DNA of 64,000 bases from Tumebacillus avium (GCF_002162355.1 NZ_CP021434.1:3402001-3466000), one strand, 5' to 3'; positions 1-8,575 are shown, numbered from the stretch's first letter. Numbers and translations: made by a program. The notes: generated by a model from the sequence alone, not told the origin.

Positions 1-332
1 TCTTTGAACTTTACAAAAACGGACAAATCACGGAGGAAGAGGCGAGCGTGCATCCGCAGCGCAACATCGTGCTGCGCGCGGTCGGCACCGACGAGTCGGT
101 GCAGGCAGACCTCTACCACCGCACTTGGGCTGCAGGCGATATTCTGCTGCTTTGCTCCGACGGCCTGACCGATATGATCAGCCGGGACGCGATGGTGGAG
201 ATCATGGCGCGCGAATCGGCTTTGGAAACGAAGGTCGATGCTTTGATCGATGGAGCGCTGGCAGCAGGCGGGCACGACAACATCACCGTAGTGGCCGTAC
301 AAAATCTGTCGGGGCGAGGTGACGCACTTTGA
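1..332 (+). CDS. stp: Stp/PrpC-type PP2C Ser/Thr phosphatase, C-terminal part
   Basis: The gene is cut by the window edge; about 109 C-terminal residues remain, read from base 3. It removes phosphate from proteins phosphorylated by the neighbouring PrkC kinase, using two metal ions. Visible PP2C motifs are HPQRN, then CSDGLTDM with a metal-binding Asp, and GGHDNITVV with the last metal Asp. The stop codon overlaps the TTG start of prkC by four bases (TTGA), so the two are translationally coupled, which is the usual phosphatase-kinase pairing in Bacillota. The N-terminal catalytic residues lie outside the window. Confidence 0.93.
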   Translation, partial: FELYKNGQITEEEASVHPQRNIVLRAVGTDESVQADLYHRTWAAGDILLLCSDGLTDMISRDAMVEIMARESALETKVDALIDGALAAGGHDNITVVAVQNLSGRGDAL

Positions 333-2299
333 TCGGACGAAAGCTTGGCGATCGTTACGAAGTGATCGAACGAATCGGCGGCGGAGGCATGGCAGTCGTC
401 TATCGGGCGCTGGATACTCTGCTCAACCGCTTTGTCTCGATCAAAGTTTTGCATGCGCAATTCTCCACCGATGAAGAATTTGTCCGCCGTTTCCGCCGGG
501 AAGCGCAAGCGGCAGCCTCGCTGTCCCATCCCAACGTCGTCAACATCTATGACGTGGGGATGGAAGGGGACGAGTATTACATCGTCATGGAATTTGTCGA
601 CGGTCTGACGCTCAAAGAAGTGATCCAGGACCGTGCGCCGCTGCCGGTGCAGGAAGCGATCGACATCTCCAAACAAATTTGTTCCGCGTTGGGACACGCG
701 CATGAAAATAACATCGTCCACCGCGACATCAAGCCGCACAACATCCTGATCGGCAAAGACGGCCGGGTGAAAGTGACCGACTTTGGCATCGCGCGGGCGA
801 TCACCTCGAACACGATCACGCAGGACGGCTCGGTGCTCGGCTCAGTGCATTACTTCTCGCCGGAGCAGGCTCGCGGCGGCATTACCGACGTCAAATCGGA
901 TATCTATTCACTTGGCGTGGTGATCTATGAGATGCTGACCGGCGAACTGCCTTTTTCCGGGGAGACGCCGATCTCGGTCGCGCTCAAACATTTGCAAGAC
1001 CACTTTGTCGAGCCGCGCCAGATCAATCCGTCCCTGCCGCAATCGGTCGAGAACATCATCCTGAAATCGCTCGCCAAAGACCCGGGCGTGCGCTACCAAA
1101 GCGCCCGCGAGATGGCGCGCGATCTGGAAAAGGCGCTGCTCTACCCAAACGTGCCGAAGTTCACCGCACCGCTGTTTGACGAGCAAAGCACGATTCAGAT
1201 GCCGGCCGTCGGCCTGCGCAACGCCAAAGCCCCGGCCGCTCAGACCCTGCCGTCGGCGGAAACGGCAAAAGCAACGGAAGAGAACGATTCTTCTCTGCCG
1301 GAAGAACAAGAACCTGGCAAGAAGAAAAAGAACTTCTGGCGACCGGTGATCTGGCTGTTGGCCGTCTTTCTGCTGCTTGGCGTCGGCGCGGTCACCGCGT
1401 ACACGCTGGTCACCAACTACATGGGCGAAGAAGATGTGACGATGCCGGACGTCGTCGGCAAATCGTACGACGATGCGGTGAAAGAGCTGCTCAACGCCGG
1501 TCTTGACATCAACAACATCAACAAAGAAGAAGAGTACAGCGACAAGGAGCCGACCGGCACCGTCATCCGCCAGGACCAATATGGCGGCAAGACGATCAAA
1601 GCCAACCGCGAAGTGACTTTGACCGTTTCCCGAGGCCCTGAGCAGATGGAGATGCCAGTCGTCACCGAACTCAGCCGCGACAAGGCGCTGGAGAAGCTGA
1701 AACAAGAAGGCGTCAACACGGAAAACGTGTCGTTTGAAGAGCGCGAGGACAAGGATGCGGCGGCCGGCACCGTGCTGTCGCAGAATCCGGCTTCGGGCGT
1801 GACGATCGACAAGGAGACGCGCGTCGTGCTGACGGTCGCCAAAGCGATCGAAAAAGCGAGCGTGCCGCAGCTGAGCGGGCTGACCGTCCAAGATGCAACG
1901 TCAAGACTGAACGCGGTCGGCTTCAAAGTCGGCGAAGTGATCTCCCAGTACTCCGATGACCTCCCAGCGGGCAAAGTGATCGGCACCTCGCCGTCCTACA
2001 CGCCGGGCACGGAGCTGGCCAAAGGCGAAACGATTTCGCTCGTCGTCTCCCAAGGCGCGAAAGAAGAACCGAAGAAAAAGACGTACGATGTGCAGGTCCC
2101 GGTGGAAGATGGCCAGAAGAAGCGCGTCAAGATCGTGAAAAATGATGCGCAGTCCAACGCGGTGGTCGTCGATGAAACGATCGAAACCACCAAGTCGTAC
2201 CACGTGGAAGTGATCGTCAAGCCGGGCGAGATCGCTTCGATCAAAGTGTACATCGACGGCAAAGAAGAAAAGACGATTCCCATTCAGTACGAAGACTAA
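329..2299 (+). CDS. prkC: PASTA-domain Ser/Thr protein kinase PrkC
   Basis: A 656-aa membrane kinase that senses peptidoglycan fragments and controls germination and cell-wall physiology in this family. The kinase domain spans about 1-270: Gly-rich loop GGGGMAVVY (17-25), catalytic Lys39, HRD loop at 131-133 and DFG at 151-153. A Lys/Glu-rich linker is followed by one transmembrane helix at about 337-361. Three extracellular PASTA repeats run from about 369 to 575, then an unassigned tail of about 80 residues. The TTG start is set by the overlap with the phosphatase stop. Three PASTA repeats match the Bacillus PrkC architecture. Confidence 0.96.
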   Translation: MIGRKLGDRYEVIERIGGGGMAVVYRALDTLLNRFVSIKVLHAQFSTDEEFVRRFRREAQAAASLSHPNVVNIYDVGMEGDEYYIVMEFVDGLTLKEVIQDRAPLPVQEAIDISKQICSALGHAHENNIVHRDIKPHNILIGKDGRVKVTDFGIARAITSNTITQDGSVLGSVHYFSPEQARGGITDVKSDIYSLGVVIYEMLTGELPFSGETPISVALKHLQDHFVEPRQINPSLPQSVENIILKSLAKDPGVRYQSAREMARDLEKALLYPNVPKFTAPLFDEQSTIQMPAVGLRNAKAPAAQTLPSAETAKATEENDSSLPEEQEPGKKKKNFWRPVIWLLAVFLLLGVGAVTAYTLVTNYMGEEDVTMPDVVGKSYDDAVKELLNAGLDINNINKEEEYSDKEPTGTVIRQDQYGGKTIKANREVTLTVSRGPEQMEMPVVTELSRDKALEKLKQEGVNTENVSFEEREDKDAAAGTVLSQNPASGVTIDKETRVVLTVAKAIEKASVPQLSGLTVQDATSRLNAVGFKVGEVISQYSDDLPAGKVIGTSPSYTPGTELAKGETISLVVSQGAKEEPKKKTYDVQVPVEDGQKKRVKIVKNDAQSNAVVVDETIETTKSYHVEVIVKPGEIASIKVYIDGKEEKTIPIQYED

Positions 2300-2334
2300 A
2301 AGACTATGACTTCCTGAGAGTACGGAGGCGACAG

Positions 2335-3216
2335 ATGCCAGAAGGGCTCATTACCAAAGCAATCGCCGGATTTTATTATGTTCAAGACGGAGATGTCGTG
2401 CGCCAATGCCGGGCGCGCGGCGTTTTCAAGAAACAGGGCATCAACCCCTTGGTGGGCGACCGTGTGGTCTATACGGCCATCGGCGGGCAGGAAGGCGTCG
2501 TCGAAGAGCTCCTGCCCCGCAAAAACGAGCTGGTGCGCCCGCCGCTCGCCAACATCGATCAATGCGTGCTGACTTTCTCCGTCAAGGAGCCGGATTTCAA
2601 TCCGAAGCTGCTCGACCGGATGCTGGTGCAGGTGGAGCGGGAAAGCCTGCCTGCCGTGATCGTGCTGACCAAAGTCGACCTGTTGGCCGACAAGGAACAG
2701 GCGGAGCGCTTTTTGCATCCGTACCGCGATATGGGCTATCAAGGGGCGTGGGTATCGACCAAGTCGGGAGCAGGCGTGGAGCAGGTGCGCGCCCTCTTGT
2801 CCGGCAAGCTGTCGGGACTCAGCGGCAACTCTGGCGTCGGCAAGTCGACGCTGCTCAACACCTTGTCGCCAGGGCTGAACCTGTCGATCGGGGAGATTTC
2901 ACAAAAGCTCGGACGGGGGAAGCATACTACCCGGCATTCCGAGATCTTCCGCATCTTCGAAGACACTTTTGTCATCGACACGCCGGGCTTTGCCACGCTG
3001 GAATTCGCCGGCATGGAGCCGCCGATCTTGGCGCAGTGTTTCCGCGACATCTGGGATCTGTCTCATGACTGCAAATACCGCAGCTGTCTGCACGAAGGCG
3101 AAGACGGCTGTGCGGTGCGGGCAGGAGCGGAAGCGGGCAAGATGAGCCCGAACCGGTATGCGCATTACCTGGAGTTTCTGGGAGAGCTGAAGGAAGCGAA
3201 AGAACGGAGGTACTAG
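2335..3216 (+). CDS. rsgA: Ribosome small-subunit-dependent GTPase RsgA
   Basis: A 293-aa circularly permuted GTPase that acts late in 30S subunit maturation. An N-terminal OB-fold-like part comes first. The G4 motif (TKVDLL, about 112) precedes G1 (GNSGVGKST, about 164-172) and G3 (DTPG), which is the permuted order diagnostic of RsgA/YloQ. The C-terminus carries the Cys/His zinc site (CKYRSC followed by HEGEDGC). An ATG start lies just after a CGGAGG ribosome-binding site. It sits 35 bases after prkC and 2 bases before rpe, in the same order as B. subtilis prkC-yloQ-rpe. Confidence 0.96.
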   Translation: MPEGLITKAIAGFYYVQDGDVVRQCRARGVFKKQGINPLVGDRVVYTAIGGQEGVVEELLPRKNELVRPPLANIDQCVLTFSVKEPDFNPKLLDRMLVQVERESLPAVIVLTKVDLLADKEQAERFLHPYRDMGYQGAWVSTKSGAGVEQVRALLSGKLSGLSGNSGVGKSTLLNTLSPGLNLSIGEISQKLGRGKHTTRHSEIFRIFEDTFVIDTPGFATLEFAGMEPPILAQCFRDIWDLSHDCKYRSCLHEGEDGCAVRAGAEAGKMSPNRYAHYLEFLGELKEAKERRY

Positions 3217-3218
3217 AC

Positions 3219-3872
3219 GTGCTGGAGATTAAAGTGGCGCCGTCGATTCTCTCCGCCGACTTTTCGAAGCTCGGCGAAGACATTCGCTCGGTGGAAGAAA
3301 TGGGAGCGGATCTGATTCATGTCGACGTGATGGACGGGCATTTTGTGCCGAACATCACGATCGGCCCGCTGGTCGTAGAAGCGATCAAGCCGCATACGAA
3401 ACTGCCGCTCGATGTGCATTTGATGATTGAGAACCCCGATCTCTACATCCCGAATTTTGTAAAGGCGGGCGCGGATATCATCTCGGTGCATGTCGAAGCG
3501 ACCCGGCACCTGCATCGTTCGCTGCAGTTGATCCGTTCGCTTGGCGCTAAGGCATCGGTCGCGCTCAACCCGCACACGCCGGTCTCGATGATCGATCATG
3601 TGCTGACGGAGCTGGACATGGTGCTCTTGATGACCGTCAATCCGGGTTTTGGCGGACAGAAATTCATTCCGAATGTTCTGACAAAAATCAGCGAAGTGCG
3701 CCGCAAGCTCGATGCGATGGATCTGCATCACGTCGAGATCGAAGTTGACGGCGGCGTGAACGCCGAAACGTCGCGTCTGGTGCGGGAAGCGGGGGCCAAC
3801 GTCCTCGTGGCCGGCAACGCCGTCTACAACGCCCCGGACCGCGGGGCAGCGATTCGCCAGATCCGCGGTTAA
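3219..3872 (+). CDS. rpe: Ribulose-phosphate 3-epimerase
   Basis: A 217-aa TIM-barrel enzyme that interconverts ribulose-5-phosphate and xylulose-5-phosphate in the pentose phosphate pathway. Diagnostic segments are APSILSADF at the N-terminus, the metal site in HVDVMDGHFVPN, LMTVNPGFGGQ in the middle and EVDGGVN near the C-terminus with a catalytic Asp. The GTG start lies 9 bases after CGGAGG. It follows rsgA directly. In Bacillus thiN usually comes next; here a terminator follows instead and no thiN is present. Confidence 0.96.
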   Translation: MLEIKVAPSILSADFSKLGEDIRSVEEMGADLIHVDVMDGHFVPNITIGPLVVEAIKPHTKLPLDVHLMIENPDLYIPNFVKAGADIISVHVEATRHLHRSLQLIRSLGAKASVALNPHTPVSMIDHVLTELDMVLLMTVNPGFGGQKFIPNVLTKISEVRRKLDAMDLHHVEIEVDGGVNAETSRLVREAGANVLVAGNAVYNAPDRGAAIRQIRG

Positions 3873-3959
3873 TGCCGCAAACACAAACAAAAATTACGCC
3901 CGTCCTCACGTCTAAAGCCTTTTGCACGGCATAGGATGTACTATCGGGAGGGCGGAAGA

Positions 3960-4006
3960 ACGGTCACTCCCATGCGTGTAACGACATGCGGGGGTGGCCG
4001 TTTTTC
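3960..4006 (+). terminator. Rho-independent terminator after rpe
   Basis: A stem of about 12 bp with two G-U pairs (ACGGTCACTCCC against GGGGGTGGCCGT), capped by an inner stem of about six pairs and an AACG loop, is followed by a run of five T. It ends the stp-rpe transcription unit. Confidence 0.75.
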
Positions 4007-4007
4007 G

Positions 4008-4041
4008 TTGCACAAAAAGAACTTATACGAATATATATAAT
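4008..4041 (+). promoter_or_regulatory. Possible promoter for the small ORF and spoVM
   Basis: TTGCAC at 4008-4013 and TATATA at 4032-4037 are 18 bases apart, with an overlapping TATAAT at 4036-4041. The match is plausible for sigma-A. In Bacillus spoVM is made under sporulation sigma-E, and no clear sigma-E motif is visible here. Confidence 0.35.
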
Positions 4042-4100
4042 ACCGTACCGTCACAGCGTGGGCGAACGTCCATGGTGGGCGAGGAGAGGGTGGCACTACA

Positions 4101-4271
4101 GTGATCGGATACCGCAGGCGAAGTATGAAAATGGGGGCGAAACGAATAGCGGGTATCGCAGTGGCATCCGCAGGTCTCTATCTGACCGCACGCTACCTCC
4201 CGCCTGAGATGTGGGTATCCATGATTGGTCTCTTCATGATCTGGATCGGGTGGGTCCTTTTCAAGAATTGA
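4101..4271 (+). CDS. Small hydrophobic protein upstream of spoVM (unknown)
   Basis: A 56-aa reading frame starting at GTG with a GGAGAGGG-like site upstream; internal ATGs at 4125 and 4131 are alternative starts. A basic N-terminus (MIGYRRRSMKMGAKR) is followed by two hydrophobic stretches, about 16-32 and 37-54, the second rich in Ile, Met and Trp. It would form a tiny membrane protein of one or two helices with basic residues at both ends. Its stop is 27 bases before the SpoVM start, so they are probably co-transcribed. I recognise no family. Coding status is likely rather than certain. Confidence 0.55.
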   Translation: MIGYRRRSMKMGAKRIAGIAVASAGLYLTARYLPPEMWVSMIGLFMIWIGWVLFKN

Positions 4272-4298
4272 ATCTACTACAAGCAAGGAGGGGTCACT

Positions 4299-4382
4299 TT
4301 GCGCTTTTACACGATAAAGTTGCCTCGCTTCCTCGGCGGAATCGTCAAAGCGATGTTAAATGCGATTCAGAAAGAAAAATAA
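4299..4382 (+). CDS. spoVM: Stage V sporulation protein M (27 aa)
   Basis: A tiny amphipathic-helix peptide that recognises the curved forespore membrane and anchors SpoIVA, starting spore coat and cortex assembly. The translation begins MRFYTIKLPRFLGG and ends in AIQKEK, almost identical in pattern to B. subtilis SpoVM (26 aa), including the Pro that tunes curvature sensing. A TTG start lies 7 bases after a strong AAGGAGG. It sits between rpe and rpmB as in Bacillus. It is short and easily missed in routine annotation. Confidence 0.95.
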   Translation: MRFYTIKLPRFLGGIVKAMLNAIQKEK

Positions 4383-4385
4383 ATA

Positions 4386-4412
4386 AAAAAGCACCCCGAG
4401 AGGTGCTTTTTT
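4386..4412. terminator. Bidirectional terminator between spoVM and rpmB
   Basis: The stem GCACC(CCGAGA)GGTGC extends through A/T pairs, with an A run on the left and a T run on the right. It can end spoVM on plus and rpmB on minus. Confidence 0.8.
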
Positions 4413-4435
4413 ATTTTGCACAGAAAACGCATGAG

Positions 4436-4627
4436 TTAGATCGCGCGCTTTACTTTGCCAGCCTTCAGGCAGCGGGTGCAAACATTGATACGCTTTACAG
4501 ATCCGTTTACGTTCGCACGAACTTTTTGAATGTTCGGGAGCCAACGGCGTTTGGTCAGGATATGGGAGTGAGAAACTTGGTTCCCGGTCTTCGGGTCTTT
4601 CCCACAGATTTCGCAACGTTTTGCCAC
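4436..4627 (-). CDS. rpmB: 50S ribosomal protein L28
   Basis: A 63-aa large-subunit ribosomal protein. The sequence starts MAKRCEICGK and contains GNQVSHSH, TKRRWLPNIQ and a C-terminal CTRCLKAGKV. The two CxxC pairs mark the zinc-binding (C+) form of L28. The start is GTG at 4627, eight bases after AAGGAGGT on the minus strand; a longer in-frame extension upstream lacks a ribosome-binding site. It is transcribed away from asp23, as in Bacillus. Confidence 0.97.
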   Translation of the reverse strand: MAKRCEICGKDPKTGNQVSHSHILTKRRWLPNIQKVRANVNGSVKRINVCTRCLKAGKVKRAI

Positions 4628-4704
4628 GAGCGTGCACCTCCTTAACAACATAGTCCCGAGACACATCGCAGAAAATAAAAGCGATAGGTCGCAAATACTC
4701 AATC

Positions 4705-4734
4705 ATCTTATCATACGGTTGTCCGACATTGCAA
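4705..4734 (-). promoter_or_regulatory. Possible rpmB promoter
   Basis: On the minus strand TTGCAA (4729-4734) and TAAGAT (4705-4710) are separated by 18 bases, about 80 bases upstream of rpmB. Moderate match to sigma-A. Confidence 0.4.
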
Positions 4735-4779
4735 GCATAAAAAGCCTTGAAAAACTTCGTAGACTTCCATCGCTCCCCT

Positions 4780-4813
4780 CAGTTTACTTTCTATGTCATT
4801 GTGTAGTAAACTG
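4780..4813 (+). promoter_or_regulatory. Promoter-like inverted repeat upstream of asp23
   Basis: CAGTTTACT (4780-4788) and its perfect reverse complement AGTAAACTG (4805-4813) flank a 16-base spacer. TTTACT (4783-4788) and TAAACT (4807-4812) lie 18 bases apart and could be the -35 and -10 boxes, so the repeat would cover both elements. Confidence 0.4.
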
Positions 4814-4853
4814 TGGGTGCTACGTTCGAGAATTACAGGGGGTGTGTGTCATC

Positions 4854-5219
4854 ATGCCAAAAGACATTCGTAACGAACTTGGAACGATTACCTTCGATGA
4901 GAACGTGATTGCCACTGTAGCAGGTTATTCTGCTCTGGACTGCTACGGTCTCGTCGGCATGGCGTCCCGCAAACAAGTCAAGGACAGCATCAGCGAACTG
5001 CTCGGTCGTGAAAACATGACCCGCGGTGTCGATGTGCGCATACAGGATGGCGATGTGGTCGTCGATATGTATATTATCGTAAGCTACGGCACAAGAATTT
5101 CGGAAGTCGCACATAATGTCATGGACAAAGTGAAATACACACTGGAACACAATCTGGGATTGAAAGTAGAAAAGGTCAATGTGATCGTCCAAGGCGTTCG
5201 CGTGACCGGGGAGAGGTAA
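4854..5219 (+). CDS. Asp23/Gls24 family envelope stress protein (YloU-like)
   Basis: A 121-aa protein of the alkaline-shock Asp23 family (YloU in Bacillus). It begins MPKDIRNELGTITFDENVIA and contains the family core around GYSALDCYGLVGMA and VDMYIIVSYG. Proteins of this type associate with the membrane through a partner and are linked to envelope stress and fatty-acid use. The ATG at 4854 follows a GGGGGTG site; the frame is open further upstream but no better start exists. It lies 18 bases before the fakA-like gene, which is the conserved pairing. Confidence 0.93.
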   Translation: MPKDIRNELGTITFDENVIATVAGYSALDCYGLVGMASRKQVKDSISELLGRENMTRGVDVRIQDGDVVVDMYIIVSYGTRISEVAHNVMDKVKYTLEHNLGLKVEKVNVIVQGVRVTGER

Positions 5220-5237
5220 AAGGAGGTTTCCATTTAC

Positions 5238-6914
5238 ATGATGCAGGTCTTAAACGGATCTTTGTTCGTGCAAATGGTCTTGCAAGGACATGCGGGCCTG
5301 GAACAAAACAAGGACCGGGTGAATGCCCTGAATGTATTCCCGGTGCCGGACGGCGATACGGGAACCAACATGAGCCTGTCGATGACATCCGGGGTTAATG
5401 AACTCAAACGATACATAAATGAACCGCTGTACCGCGTTGCGGAAGCGGTGTCGACCGGGCTTCTGATGGGGGCGCGCGGCAACTCGGGCGTCATTTTATC
5501 GCAGCTGTTCCGCGGCTTTGCGAAAGGCGTTGCGAAAAAGGATGAAGTTGATCCGAAGACATTCGCGGACGCGTTCCAAAACGGCGTGACCACCGCGTAC
5601 TCCGCAGTCGTCAAGCCGGTGGAAGGCACGATCCTCACCGTATCCAAAGACGCGGCACAAGCGGCGCAGACGGCGGCGAAGGACAAGAATGCCACGATCC
5701 GCTCGGTCATGGAAGCGGTGCTGCAGGAAGCGGAGCGTTCCCTGGAGCGCACGCCGGAACTGCTCCCGGTGCTTCGTCAGGCCGGCGTCGTCGATTCCGG
5801 CGGACAAGGCCTCGTATATATCTACAAAGGCTGGCTGGCTGCGATCAAAGGCGAAAGCGTTTCGGTCGACACGACAGCTGCCGGACAGGCACCGGTCAAA
5901 GTAATGACGCCGGCTGCTGCACACGGCGACGGGGAAACTGAATATGGTTATTGTACGGAGTTTATCATCCGTCTGCCGGAAGCGGCCGACGATGAGAAGG
6001 CGACCGAGGTGGCGGTGCGCGATGCGCTGATGCCGCTTGGCGATTCGCTGCTCGTCGTGGCGGCTGATGACATCGTCAAGATCCACATCCATGCGCTGGC
6101 ACCGGGCAACGTCCTGAACAAGGCGCAGGAATTTGGTGAACTGACCCGCATCAAGATCGACAACATGACCGAGCAGCATCATGACTTGAAGCTGATGGAT
6201 TCCGGGGATGTGGCCGAAGCGACGACAGGTTCGGAAGCAGAGTCGGAAGGCCCGAAGAAGCCGTATGCGATCGTCACCGTCACGGTAGGCGTTGGCTTGA
6301 CCGAAGTGTTCAAGTCGCTTGGCGCGGAAGGCATCATCGAAGGCGGCCAGACGATGAACCCGAGCACCGAAGACATCGTCAACTCCGTGAAAGCGCTTCA
6401 TGCCGAGCATGTGTTCATCCTGCCGAACAACTCCAACATCATCATGGCGGCGGAGCAGGCGAAGACCGTGCTTGGCGACACCGTAACGGTGATCCCGACC
6501 AAAACGATTCCGCAAGGGATCGCAGCGGCGATCTCCTTCGATGCGGCAGCTGCCCTCGAAGAGAACGTCGAGAGCATGCGCGGCGGCATTTCCCGCGTCA
6601 AGTCGGGCCAGATCACCCAAGCGGTGCGCGATTCCAACTTCCAGGACCTCGAGATCAAAGAAGGCGATTTCATGGGCATGCAGGAAGGCAAAGTCGTAAC
6701 GCTTGGAAAAGAATTGGATTTGACGGCAGTCTCGTTGCTTGAGAAAATGATAGATGACGAGAGTGAAGTGGTCACCGTGTTCTACGGTGAGGATGTGACC
6801 CAAGAGCAAGCGCAGAAGCTGCTCGAAGAGGTGCAGAATCAATTTGACCACTGTGAGTTTGAACTGCACTATGGCGGTCAGCCCTTGTACTCCTACATCT
6901 TCTCGGTAGAGTAG
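5238..6914 (+). CDS. fakA: DAK-domain fatty acid kinase FakA-like (YloV)
   Basis: A 558-aa homologue of FakA/YloV, which phosphorylates fatty acids held by FakB (DegV) carriers. The N-terminal DhaL-type ATP-binding domain (about 1-200) shows NVFPVPDGDTGTNMS with the Mg-binding Asp residues and GARGNSGVILSQ. The middle and C-terminal parts form the DegV-like fold, with HVFILPNNSNI near 400. The ATG follows AAAAGGAGG. It is coupled to the Asp23-like gene upstream. A terminator follows, so this is a two-gene unit. Confidence 0.93.
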   Translation: MMQVLNGSLFVQMVLQGHAGLEQNKDRVNALNVFPVPDGDTGTNMSLSMTSGVNELKRYINEPLYRVAEAVSTGLLMGARGNSGVILSQLFRGFAKGVAKKDEVDPKTFADAFQNGVTTAYSAVVKPVEGTILTVSKDAAQAAQTAAKDKNATIRSVMEAVLQEAERSLERTPELLPVLRQAGVVDSGGQGLVYIYKGWLAAIKGESVSVDTTAAGQAPVKVMTPAAAHGDGETEYGYCTEFIIRLPEAADDEKATEVAVRDALMPLGDSLLVVAADDIVKIHIHALAPGNVLNKAQEFGELTRIKIDNMTEQHHDLKLMDSGDVAEATTGSEAESEGPKKPYAIVTVTVGVGLTEVFKSLGAEGIIEGGQTMNPSTEDIVNSVKALHAEHVFILPNNSNIIMAAEQAKTVLGDTVTVIPTKTIPQGIAAAISFDAAAALEENVESMRGGISRVKSGQITQAVRDSNFQDLEIKEGDFMGMQEGKVVTLGKELDLTAVSLLEKMIDDESEVVTVFYGEDVTQEQAQKLLEEVQNQFDHCEFELHYGGQPLYSYIFSVE

Positions 6915-6945
6915 AAGCTCGGCCGCGTCAGCCCAGAACGAATCC

Positions 6946-6975
6946 GTCCTGTCGTATTTTCGGCAGGACGTTTTT
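6946..6975 (+). terminator. Terminator after fakA
   Basis: CGTCCTGTCG / CGGCAGGACG stem with a six-base loop, followed by five T. Confidence 0.8.
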
Positions 6976-7000
6976 ATACGGGCAGGGAGGAGAGAGTTCG

Positions 7001-7672
7001 ATGTCTTCTTTTCGCCATTCGTTTGACATCATCGGACCGGTGATGATCGGACCGTCCAGTTCGCACACCGCCGGTGCTGCGCGGCTGGGCCGAAGCGCGC
7101 GGGGGATTTTCGGGGAACAGCCGGAACGGGTTGAGATCACGCTGTACGGCTCTTTTGCCAAGACCTACAAAGGTCACGGCACAGATGTTGCGCTGGTCGC
7201 CGGGCTGCTCGATTTCGAAACGCACGACCCGCGCATTCCCCGTTCGCAGCACCTTGCGGCGGCGGCGGGCATGAATGTCGTTTTTATCATGGGAAAGCCT
7301 AATTCCGACCTCCATCCCAACACGGTGCGCATCAAGCTGATCAAAGGCGAGCGCGCCCTCGAGATGATGGGATGCTCGATCGGCGGCGGCGCCATCGAGA
7401 TTCTGGAGATCAACCATTTCAAAGTCAAAATCACCGCCGCCTATCCGACGTTGGTCATCCCGCATGTGGACCAGTTTGGCGTCGTGGCGGCTGTCACCGC
7501 GATTTTGTCTAAATACAGGCTGAACATCTCGGCGATGGAAGTCGCCCGCCGCGGGCGCGGCCGGGATGCGCTGATGGTGATCGGCACCGATGAGCGGCCG
7601 AGCCCGGTCGCGGTTTCAGAGATTGCAGCATTGGAAGCGGTGCAAGATGTGGCGATCATCAACCCTTCCTAG
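7001..7672 (+). CDS. sdaAB: L-serine dehydratase, beta subunit
   Basis: A 223-aa regulatory subunit of the iron-sulfur L-serine ammonia-lyase (serine to pyruvate and ammonia). The N-terminus shows the conserved serine-dehydratase segment GPSSSHTAG at 17-25, and the C-terminal part from about 150 is an ACT domain (RLNISAMEVAR) that senses amino acids. The ATG lies after GGGAGGAGAG. The alpha subunit starts 12 bases downstream, giving the Gram-positive split form of the enzyme. Confidence 0.95.
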   Translation: MSSFRHSFDIIGPVMIGPSSSHTAGAARLGRSARGIFGEQPERVEITLYGSFAKTYKGHGTDVALVAGLLDFETHDPRIPRSQHLAAAAGMNVVFIMGKPNSDLHPNTVRIKLIKGERALEMMGCSIGGGAIEILEINHFKVKITAAYPTLVIPHVDQFGVVAAVTAILSKYRLNISAMEVARRGRGRDALMVIGTDERPSPVAVSEIAALEAVQDVAIINPS

Positions 7673-7684
7673 GAGGAGTGCATC

Positions 7685-8575
7685 GTGAGATTTACGAATC
7701 TGGCAGAGCTTATCGAGCTCGCCGAACAGGAAAAAAAGCCGATCTACGAGATCATGATCGAAGAGCATGTCACGGAGACAGGTGACACGCGGGAGAAGAT
7801 CATCCAACAAATGACAGAATCCTTCGACGTCATGATGGCATCTGTCGAGCGTGGCTTAAAAGAAGATATCAAGTCGTTCTCCGGTCTCACCGGCGGCGAT
7901 GCGAAACGCGTCTATGAATACGCACAAAAAGGCAAGACCCTGCTTGGCAAACAGGCGACCGAAGCGGTGGCGATGGCGCTGTCCACATCGGAAGTCAATG
8001 CGGCGATGGGCCTGGTGGTCGCAACGCCGACCGCAGGCTCCTGCGGCATTTTGCCAGGCGTGCTGTCCTCTTTGCGCGGGTCGCTGGGCCTCGGGAAAGA
8101 GCAGTTGGTGCTTGGCATGTTCACCGCAGCTGCGGTCGGCTATGTCGTGGCGAACAACGCTTCGATCTCCGGCGCCGGCGGCGGCTGCCAGGCGGAAGTT
8201 GGCTCGGCGACGGCGATGGCAGCAGCGGCTGCCGTGGAACTCGCGGGCGGCTCGCCGTCCCAAGCGATCCAAGCGGCCGGTCTGGCGCTGAAAAACGTGC
8301 TGGGCCTCGTCTGCGATCCGGTCGCAGGTCTGGTCGAGATTCCTTGCATCATTCGAAATGGGTTTGGTTCGGTCTTGGCGCTGGCAGGCGCCGATATGGC
8401 GCTGGCAGGTGTAAGGAGCGTGATTCCGCCGGATGAAGTGATCTTGGCGATGTACAACATCGGCAAGACGATGCCGGTCGAACTGCGCGAGACGGCGATG
8501 GGCGGCTTGGCCGACACGCCGACGGCGCGCAAGCTCGAACAGCAGATTTACGGAAACGAGTTGAACGAAGCGTGA
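7685..8575 (+). CDS. sdaAA: L-serine dehydratase, iron-sulfur alpha subunit
   Basis: A 296-aa catalytic subunit that binds a [4Fe-4S] cluster. The cluster cysteines are visible in GSCGI, GGGCQAEVG and the pair in CDPVAGLVEIPC, the standard SdaAA pattern. The GTG start follows AGGAGG. It overlaps the recG start by four bases (GTGA), so recG is probably translated from the same mRNA. Confidence 0.96.
   Translation: MRFTNLAELIELAEQEKKPIYEIMIEEHVTETGDTREKIIQQMTESFDVMMASVERGLKEDIKSFSGLTGGDAKRVYEYAQKGKTLLGKQATEAVAMALSTSEVNAAMGLVVATPTAGSCGILPGVLSSLRGSLGLGKEQLVLGMFTAAAVGYVVANNASISGAGGGCQAEVGSATAMAAAAAVELAGGSPSQAIQAAGLALKNVLGLVCDPVAGLVEIPCIIRNGFGSVLALAGADMALAGVRSVIPPDEVILAMYNIGKTMPVELRETAMGGLADTPTARKLEQQIYGNELNEA

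Noticed and set aside
3986..4207. A 73-codon plus-strand frame before spoVM
   Set aside because: It begins inside the rpe terminator, lacks a ribosome site, and overlaps in another frame the more plausible 56-aa membrane ORF.
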